Source: Pseudalkalibacillus berkeleyi
GTDB taxonomy: Bacteria; Bacillota; Bacilli; Bacillales; Fictibacillaceae
Length of the DNA: 64,000 nt
Assembly: GCF_021608225.1 (NCBI RefSeq)
Contig: NZ_JAKIJS010000001.1
Coordinates: forward strand, 248,001-312,000
Direction: 5' to 3'
The position numbers and the translations under genes were made by a program. Below are positions 58,634 to 64,000 of this stretch, piece by piece (the first letter of the stretch is position 1; each line of letters opens with the position of its first letter). Below the pieces are notes generated by a model. That model was not told the DNA's origin. It did not search any database and worked only from the letters and a program-made list of their open reading frames with translations.

Positions 58634-59198
58634 AAAGAGATTTATGTTTTTCGGACTGATAGGAGTCATCATATATTGTAGTCTTACATTCGGTGCTGGC
58701 TTCTATTTTAGTGAGAATGCTGCATTAAAGCATAGCTTCCATAAGATCAATGGGGATATCGTTTATGAGAAGGCATTTGCCAACAATAATAAAGTGATCA
58801 TCATGGACTCTGGAGAAATGAGTACCATAAAAGTGGTGCACAGAACAATGGGCATTCTGTATCGAGTCAATAATATAAGTAGGTTAGGCTTAAGGGATGA
58901 AAAACATTTAGAGATAACATGGTCAGCAACTCAAAGAAAAGATGAGGATTATGATAACCTTGTAGCCGCAAAAGTTCTCAATCAAGACATTGAGAAAGTC
59001 ATTGTTACACATAGGAAAACCGTGGATGCGCATTCGAAATTAATGGAAATGAAGAAGAATGCTTCTTTGTGGATTGAAATGGAAGTCTTGAATGGATACG
59101 CTTCAGATTTTCGTATCATTTCAATGTCTGAATTAAAGAATTATACATTTATAGGTGTAAATGCGAAGAAGGAGATTGTTTCAATTGTGAATGGGTAG
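58623..59198 (+). CDS. Hypothetical membrane-anchored protein
   Basis: A 191-residue protein with one N-terminal helix (about 8-28, FFGLIGVIIYCSLTFGAGFYF) and an extracytoplasmic mixed alpha/beta part. Not recognised. It starts within the previous gene (11-bp overlap). Last gene of the cluster beginning at 56317, with no clear terminator directly after it. Confidence 0.65.
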   Translation: MLSKKRFMFFGLIGVIIYCSLTFGAGFYFSENAALKHSFHKINGDIVYEKAFANNNKVIIMDSGEMSTIKVVHRTMGILYRVNNISRLGLRDEKHLEITWSATQRKDEDYDNLVAAKVLNQDIEKVIVTHRKTVDAHSKLMEMKKNASLWIEMEVLNGYASDFRIISMSELKNYTFIGVNAKKEIVSIVNG

Positions 59199-59326
59199 CA
59201 TAATTGGACAAAAATGATCACTTACATTAAGTTCTTAGACCGGTTTTTCGTAAAAAGTGCTCTGTTTACCTCACAAAACGGTCAACTTGTTACTAAACAT
59301 ATCCATAGAATAGGCAAATGGACTCC

Positions 59327-59406
59327 TTATCTAGAAAAATCCAATTTTATCTAGAAAAACGCGAAATTATCTAGAATTCTGAAGAATTATCTAGAAAAAC
59401 CATTAA
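59327..59406. repeat. Four tandem 20-bp TTATCTAGAA repeats
   Basis: Units start at 59327, 59347, 59367 and 59387 and share TTATCTAGAA with variable second halves. The XbaI-like CTAGA core is AT-flanked. They fill most of the 280-bp gap with no gene. Confidence 0.85.
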
Positions 59407-59425
59407 ATGAACTCATCATTAAGAA

Positions 59426-59475
59426 AAGGAGCTAACTGATATGCACCCACTGAGGGGGTATGGGGTTAGCTCCTT
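59426..59475 (-). terminator. Terminator after the DUF4179 gene
   Basis: AAGGAGCTAAC (59426-59436) and GTTAGCTCCTT (59465-59475) pair perfectly; T-rich in the minus direction (TTCTTAATG). Confidence 0.7.
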
Positions 59476-59482
59476 CATTATT

Positions 59483-60895
59483 TTATTTTAAATCAATCTT
59501 GATCGGATCCATGATAATAGAATCATTGGAAGATAAGTTTTCGAATGGTACGACTAGTGAATAGTCTTTCATATTGAACGAATCAGGGTCCTTAATCTGT
59601 ATACGAGATTGGAATTGCATCTTCTCTTTGTCAATCAGCTTTGCTTTGTTGTCCCGACTTACGTATTCATAGAAACTGTCTCCTAGCTCTCCGTTCTCGT
59701 CATTCTCAATTTTCTCAGTAGGGATGATGCGCACCCAATTTGCGAAGTTCATGAGTAAGTCTTTTCTAAACTCACCTTGCGCGACGTTTTGGAGAACATA
59801 ATCAATAATCAATTCATCGTTCACTTTTTCAATTTTCTCGACGTTAATTTGATAGTCAAACCGTTTACTCTTCACTGTAAATGGAACAGGCTGACTCATA
59901 CCTTCGAAAGTACGAGGCTCTCTTTTTCTTAAATCCAGATTAATCTCGAGATGCTTTGCATCTTCATTAATTTTACTCGTAAATAATTCCCTATAAGATA
60001 ATTTCCATTGTCCGTCTTCAAAGCTTTCGTCTATTTTATTCGCGTGAGATTTGGATAATCGGTTCTTCTGATCATCGAATACGCTTAGAATGATTTCGTC
60101 GTTCTTTCCTTTTTCAGGAACCGTTACCGTGTACTCCAACATTGTCGTCGCTTTTCCTTTAATGATGGATTCCATTTCTACTTGATATGAGCCCTCATCA
60201 TATATGGATTGTCCTGATACTTCAATTTTCTCAGGAGGTATTTGCTCTATGGGTATGTCAAATTTCCATTTTCCATTTACATCCGCCATGTGAGTAAAAG
60301 TAAGTGGTAAAGTGAAATTTTCAGGTAAATCAGTTTGATCATTATAAAACTCGATGGCTCCAACGAACGTGCCATCCTTCGTTTCTTTCAACTCTGGTGA
60401 GCTCGACGACCAATGCGTTTGATCCAGACCATCGAACAAATGGTAACTGAAGCCGCTAACAGGACGATTCCCGACATCCATATTCTCAATGGTCAATTTT
60501 TCACCTTCTGCCTTAAACGTAACCCCGATCACGTTGCCATCATAGTATGCACTCCTAATCGTGATATCTACGCCTTTGCTTGTTGCTTTTTCGTCTAATT
60601 CTGTAACTAGATTACTCGCAAACAGTTCACTTCCTACAGAAAGATGCTCATAGAGTGAACCTAGCAACGGAACCTTAGCAAGCGCATCGTTCATCGGCGC
60701 GAACAGAAATCCAGAAGCAAGCACAAGGGATGCTGCAGCTGAAGATACAATGGTACTGAGCTTTAGAGCTTTCTTACGTTTTTTCACAACACGATGTTTT
60801 CGTCCATCATGGATTCCCAAAGAGATGGCGTTGAATACATCCTCTTTTGGTACTTCAATTTTCTCTGTTTCTTTTTCAAACCAGTCCTTGTTCAT
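59483..60895 (-). CDS. DUF4179-domain membrane protein (putative anti-sigma factor)
   Basis: A 470-residue protein. The N-terminal 40 residues are cytoplasmic (KEDVFNAISLGIHDGRKHRVVKKRKK), a membrane helix lies at about 48-67, and a long extracellular part follows with the DUF4179 domain (about 75-230) and a second beta-rich domain. This layout next to an ECF sigma gene is that of anti-sigma factors. Its start overlaps the sigma gene by 20 bp, so both are coexpressed. The extracellular part could sense a cell-envelope signal. Confidence 0.85.
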   Translation of the reverse strand: MNKDWFEKETEKIEVPKEDVFNAISLGIHDGRKHRVVKKRKKALKLSTIVSSAAASLVLASGFLFAPMNDALAKVPLLGSLYEHLSVGSELFASNLVTELDEKATSKGVDITIRSAYYDGNVIGVTFKAEGEKLTIENMDVGNRPVSGFSYHLFDGLDQTHWSSSSPELKETKDGTFVGAIEFYNDQTDLPENFTLPLTFTHMADVNGKWKFDIPIEQIPPEKIEVSGQSIYDEGSYQVEMESIIKGKATTMLEYTVTVPEKGKNDEIILSVFDDQKNRLSKSHANKIDESFEDGQWKLSYRELFTSKINEDAKHLEINLDLRKREPRTFEGMSQPVPFTVKSKRFDYQINVEKIEKVNDELIIDYVLQNVAQGEFRKDLLMNFANWVRIIPTEKIENDENGELGDSFYEYVSRDNKAKLIDKEKMQFQSRIQIKDPDSFNMKDYSLVVPFENLSSNDSIIMDPIKIDLK

Positions 60896-61415
60896 AGTGG
60901 TTCACTCCTTCCAATTGTCTCTTCAACTCTATTTTGGCCCTTCGTAAATACGTTTTGATCGTACCTTCAGGTTTATCCATCGTTTCTGCAATGGTTTGAA
61001 TGGACAGATCATGGTAATAAAATAAGATAATAGCTGTTTGGTATTGTTCGTTTAGAACAGAAATAGCTTTAACTAAGTCCATATCCTCTTCAACATTTTT
61101 TCGTTTGTTCTCAGGAACAGTACGTAGAAAGTCTTCTCCAGCGAGCACCAACTTCTTGCTTTTTCTTAAAGAATCGTAAGCCGAACGAATCAATATTTTT
61201 GTAAGCCAAGTGCTGAAATACTCAGGATTTTTCAGTTGGTCAATAGAGGTATAAGCTTTGCAAATCGCCTCTTGAACAATATCAAGAGCATCTTCCTTAT
61301 TTCGAACGTATAGGAATGCTGTTCGATAGAGCTTTTCACTCTCATTACGGACGAGCGATTCAAAAGCTTCTTCGTTACCTTTCATCGCTTTCTTCACTAG
61401 CTTTGTATGTATCAT
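60876..61415 (-). CDS. ECF-type RNA polymerase sigma factor
   Basis: A 179-residue ECF sigma from ATG 61415, with AAAGGAGG six bases upstream. Region 2 (NEEAFESLVRNESEKLYRTAFLYVRNKEDALDIVQEAICKAYTSIDQL) and region 4 (LNEQYQTAIILFYYHDLSIQTIAETMDKPEGTIKTYLRRAKIELKRQL) are complete. The paired DUF4179 membrane protein likely holds it inactive. It resembles SigV/SigY-like groups; the regulon is unknown. An ECF promoter before it could not be singled out. Confidence 0.9.
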   Translation of the reverse strand: MIHTKLVKKAMKGNEEAFESLVRNESEKLYRTAFLYVRNKEDALDIVQEAICKAYTSIDQLKNPEYFSTWLTKILIRSAYDSLRKSKKLVLAGEDFLRTVPENKRKNVEEDMDLVKAISVLNEQYQTAIILFYYHDLSIQTIAETMDKPEGTIKTYLRRAKIELKRQLEGVNHYEQGLV

Positions 61416-61551
61416 GTTCAACCTCCTTTCAACCATTAGAGCAATCTTGTATTCAAAAAGTTTCAAAAAAATTTATTTGAAGAAAATGTAGTTACCTCAA
61501 ACATTTTACATGATGTATTCAACTCTACTGTATAAAATTTCCCCTTTCGTT

Positions 61552-61583
61552 TGACCCTGTAGTAAAGTACAGGGTTTACTATT
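61552..61583 (+). promoter_or_regulatory. MerR-type promoter with operator
   Basis: TTGACC (61552-61557) and TACTAT (61578-61583) are separated by 20 bp, the stretched spacer that MerR proteins correct. Between them lies the dyad ACCCTGTA-N6-TACAGGGT (61555-61576). Confidence 0.88.
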
Positions 61584-61601
61584 TACATAGAGGTGGTGAT
61601 G

Positions 61602-62003
61602 ATGGTGGCTTATCAAACAGGTGAATTAGCTGAGTTATCTGGCGTCAATAAGGAAACCATCCGTTATTACGAACGGATTGGTCTTTTACAAGAACCACCC
61701 AGAAATGAATCGGGGTACAGGATCTATCCCGAGGATGCGCTTAATCGGCTCAAATTTATAAGAAAAGCGCAAGAGCTTGGTTTTACATTAATGGAAGTGG
61801 ACCGACTACTTGGCGTAGTGGATCAAGACGAGCGTCGGTGTGAAAACATGTCAGATTTTACATCGACTAAAATTACAGAAATCACACAAAAAATCTCAAA
61901 CCTACAACAAATGAAGTCGATTTTAGAGGACTTGAACAGACGTTGCGAGGAAAACGATGATTTGTATGCGTGTCCTGTGATTGAGCGATTAACTGAGGAA
62001 TAG
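61602..62003 (+). CDS. merR: Mercury-responsive regulator MerR
   Basis: A 133-residue MerR. HTH (about 3-45: YQTGELAELSGVNKETIRYYERIGLLQEP) is followed by the dimerisation helix and the three Hg-binding cysteines in RRCENMS, RRCEEND and YACPVIERL, matching the Cys82/117/126 set of mercury MerR. It activates its own operon on Hg(II). ATG 61602 has GAGGTG six bases before; ATG 61599 is nearly as good. Confidence 0.9.
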   Translation: MVAYQTGELAELSGVNKETIRYYERIGLLQEPPRNESGYRIYPEDALNRLKFIRKAQELGFTLMEVDRLLGVVDQDERRCENMSDFTSTKITEITQKISNLQQMKSILEDLNRRCEENDDLYACPVIERLTEE

Positions 62004-62015
62004 AGGTATTGAGAA

Positions 62016-62228
62016 ATGAGAAGAGATAAGAAGTTTTTAATTGGTGCTGTAATAGGAACGGCTATAACCGCACTTTGTTGCTTCACACCCATTTTGATAA
62101 TTCTTTTTGCGACGGTTGGGTTGGGGGCTTTAACAGGATACTTGGATTATGTATTGATTCCAGCACTGTTCGTTTTTATCGGATTAACGATTTACGCTTA
62201 TAACAAATACAAAAAGGGGAGTGAATGA
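62016..62228 (+). CDS. merF: Mercury transport protein MerF-like
   Basis: A 70-residue protein with two membrane helices (about 9-28 and 42-60). The pair CC in ITALCCFTPILIILFA at the membrane entry is the MerF mark, although the second CC pair of some MerF is not seen. It moves Hg(II) into the cell for reduction. It lies 12 bp after merR and 3 bp before merA. Confidence 0.88.
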   Translation: MRRDKKFLIGAVIGTAITALCCFTPILIILFATVGLGALTGYLDYVLIPALFVFIGLTIYAYNKYKKGSE

Positions 62229-62231
62229 TTC

Positions 62232-63623
62232 ATGTACGATCTTATCGTCATAGGTTCAGGAGCGGCTTCATTTTCGGCAGCGATTCGAGCTGTCGAAGGT
62301 GGTGCGAAAGTTGCGATGGTCGAGAAAGGTACAGTCGGTGGCACATGTGTGAACGTTGGTTGTGTTCCTTCGAAAACATTGTTGAGAGCGGGTGATATTC
62401 AGCGTACCGCGAATCATCAACCTTTTAAAGGATTAAATCTTTCTGCAGAAGCCCCGGATCTTTCTAAATTGAAAAACCAAAAGGACGCACTTGTTAACCA
62501 ACTCCGACAAGAAAAGTACGAGAACCTGATCGAGGATTATGGCTTTGAGTTCATAAAAGGAGAAGCTTCGTTCGTTGATGAGAAGACCATTACGGTATCA
62601 GGTGAAAAATTTTCTACTAAGCATTTTCTCATCGCAACTGGCGCATCGCCTGCAATTCCTGCCATACCTGGTTTATCTGAAATAGACTTCTTGACGAGTA
62701 CTACTGCACTTGATTTGACGGAAGTTCCAAAAAGCATTGCAATCATTGGTGCAGGATACGTTGCTATGGAACTCGGACAGTTGTTCCGCAACCTAGGATC
62801 AGAAGTGACACTTTTGCAACGGAGTGACCGGGTTATGAAAGAGTACGATCAGGAGATATCAGACACTGTTGAAAAAGTACTTATAGACGAAGGCATTAAG
62901 ATAAAGACAGGCGTTACCTATAAAAAAATAGATGAAGTAGACGACAAGAAGCGTATTCACTATATTCAGTCTGGAGCTAAACATACGATTGAAGCGGATG
63001 AAGTCATTGTTGCTGCAGGCAGAAATCCAAACACGACATCATTAAAGCTTGAAAATGCAGGTGTTGAGCTAGGGGACGCTGGAGAAGTAAAGACGAATGA
63101 ATACTTGCAGACGAATGTACCACACATTTATGCTGCAGGAGATGTCACGCTTGGACCTCAATTTGTATATGTTGCTGCCTATGAAGGTGGGCTTGTCGCG
63201 AAGAACATCCTGCAAGAGGAAAAACAGAAAGTGGATCTCAGCACCGTTCCAGCTGTAACTTTTACAAATCCATCAATTGCCTCAGTCGGAAAAACAGAGC
63301 AACAAGCGATTAAAGAAGGCTTGGAAGTCCAAACATCTGTCTTACCACTTGAGTCCGTGCCAAGAGCACTTGCTAACCAAGAAATGAACGGACTGTTTAA
63401 ACTTGTGATTGATGCGAATACGAAAAGGTTACTTGGTGCACAAGTCGTTTCAGAAAATGCTGGAGATGTGATTTATGCCGCAACCTTAGCGGTGAAATTC
63501 AATCTGACAGCCGATGATATCAAAGATACGATGGCACCGTACTTGACGATGGCAGAAGGTATTAAGCTCGCCAGCCTTTCATTCGATAAAGACGTATCGA
63601 AACTATCGTGCTGTGCGGGATAG
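62232..63623 (+). CDS. merA: Mercuric reductase MerA
   Basis: A 463-residue flavoprotein disulfide reductase. FAD motif [15 protein letters not shown], active disulfide [17 protein letters not shown] motif [16 protein letters not shown], and the C-terminal substrate pair Cys-Cys in KLSCCAG. It reduces Hg(II) to Hg(0). The N-terminal HMA (NmerA) domain of many MerA is absent, so it is a core-only enzyme. AAGGGGAG lies before the ATG. Cotranscribed with merR and merF. Confidence 0.95.
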   Translation: MYDLIVIGSGAASFSAAIRAVEGGAKVAMVEKGTVGGTCVNVGCVPSKTLLRAGDIQRTANHQPFKGLNLSAEAPDLSKLKNQKDALVNQLRQEKYENLIEDYGFEFIKGEASFVDEKTITVSGEKFSTKHFLIATGASPAIPAIPGLSEIDFLTSTTALDLTEVPKSIAIIGAGYVAMELGQLFRNLGSEVTLLQRSDRVMKEYDQEISDTVEKVLIDEGIKIKTGVTYKKIDEVDDKKRIHYIQSGAKHTIEADEVIVAAGRNPNTTSLKLENAGVELGDAGEVKTNEYLQTNVPHIYAAGDVTLGPQFVYVAAYEGGLVAKNILQEEKQKVDLSTVPAVTFTNPSIASVGKTEQQAIKEGLEVQTSVLPLESVPRALANQEMNGLFKLVIDANTKRLLGAQVVSENAGDVIYAATLAVKFNLTADDIKDTMAPYLTMAEGIKLASLSFDKDVSKLSCCAG

Positions 63624-63633
63624 TACAATAACA

Positions 63634-63661
63634 AAAAGCGCCTTTAGGGAGGCGCTCTTTT
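63634..63661 (+). terminator. Terminator of the mer operon
   Basis: AGCGCCT (63637-63643) and AGGCGCT (63650-63656) pair, then CTTTT. Confidence 0.85.
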
Positions 63662-63670
63662 ACATGTTCC

Positions 63671-64000
63671 TTAAATTTTCACAGCGGACAATGTTTTGCC
63701 TGTTTCAAGAAGGCTTTTCAGGTTACTGATAATAGCCGGCCATCCGTTGTTCACGCCTTGGAAAGTGTTCGGGTCATTACTAAAATCTCTTTCAGAGAGG
63801 TTTTCATGTATCACCGTCAACTTCACCGTATCGTCCATTTGCTTTAAGTCAAACGTCACGGTCATTTGCTGCACCCGATCAACAGGATCTTTTGGAGAAA
63901 GCCATGTATATTTCAACATTTCGTAAGGCTCACTTTTTAACACTGTTCCGTGAATATCAATCTCATCATTTTCACGTAGAAAGGTGACTTCTGCTCCTTT
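63671..64000 (-). CDS. AHSA1/SRPBCC-domain protein (partial, N-terminus beyond the right edge)
   Basis: The minus-strand frame is open from 63671 to the window edge, about 109 residues ending in SAVKI. It shows the C-terminal half of an Aha1-like START domain (YEMLKYTWLSPKDPVDRVQQMTVTFDLKQMDDTVKLTVIHENL, GWPAIISNLKSLLETG). These proteins bind small hydrophobic ligands or act in stress signalling, often beside an ArsR regulator, which would lie outside the window. Confidence 0.8.
   Translation of the reverse strand, partial: KGAEVTFLRENDEIDIHGTVLKSEPYEMLKYTWLSPKDPVDRVQQMTVTFDLKQMDDTVKLTVIHENLSERDFSNDPNTFQGVNNGWPAIISNLKSLLETGKTLSAVKI

Overview
This window looks like the chromosome of a spore-forming Bacillaceae bacterium (Bacillota), AT-rich, with strong AGGAGG-type ribosome binding sites, many TTG/GTG starts and short U-tailed terminators. 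Pointers to that group are a KipR/KipI/KipA/YcsFGI operon, a PAS-type sporulation-style kinase, a YtvI-like AI-2E protein, an LIPY-type intracellular subtilisin, a NifS/NadBCA divergon, an FMN riboswitch in front of ribU, two cold-shock proteins and ModAB without ModC. No rRNA, tRNA, CRISPR array, prophage or insertion sequence was seen.

Layout. 1-2 kb: Zur-controlled zinc lipoprotein and a DUF318-type permease (cut by the left edge). 2-9.4 kb: DinB protein, then an IclR regulator heading the 5-oxoproline operon (pxpB, pxpC, pxpA, an NRAMP-like transporter, a D-glutamate cyclase-like protein and an NCS2 permease). 9.4-15.3 kb: modAB, M32 carboxypeptidase, an APH-like kinase and a BCCT osmolyte transporter on the minus strand. 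15.6-18.5 kb: small proteins, a possible structured RNA, FMN riboswitch-ribU and a secreted protein. 18.6-26.1 kb: a four-PAS histidine kinase, a YtvI-like membrane protein, a sulfotransferase, a secreted lamin-tail/phospholipase-D nuclease and an NTF2-like protein. 26-31 kb: nifS divergent from nadBCA with a shared operator. 31-35.5 kb: YczE-like protein, then a methionine-rich DM13 protein, an OmpR-type two-component system and a membrane molybdopterin oxidoreductase. 35.5-42 kb: 21-bp repeats, toroid protein, SDR, MFS and intracellular subtilisin. 42-44.4 kb: a TPR-containing HTH regulator divergent from a secreted peptide precursor with five DP[I/V]WPD motifs. 44.4-53.7 kb: housekeeping and stress genes, two csp genes, a secreted thermonuclease, a copper-binding four-helix protein and a ClpP paralogue. 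53.7-64 kb: sigma factor (possible C-terminal frameshift), a cluster of small enzymes, ECF sigma/DUF4179 pair, a merR-merF-merA operon and an AHSA1 fragment.

How the genes work together. The most striking unit is 42.3-44.1 kb. An XRE-HTH plus TPR protein resembling the RRNPP family of peptide-pheromone receptors faces a small Sec-secreted, acidic precursor that repeats DP[I/V]WPD five times. Every copy uses different codons, so the peptide, not the DNA, is being conserved; this looks like a multi-copy pheromone cell-cell signalling system. The second is 32.0-35.5 kb: a protein with a methionine-dense linker plus DM13 domain, a two-component system with almost no extracellular sensor, and a protein joining a b-type-cytochrome-like membrane part to an MsrP/sulfite-oxidase-like molybdopterin domain. 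It resembles, in new form, the Gram-negative MsrPQ/Met-rich-peptide systems against reactive chlorine; ModAB nearby could supply molybdenum.

Limits: all assignments come from reading the sequence without database searches. Promoters, operators and start codons are judged by eye.
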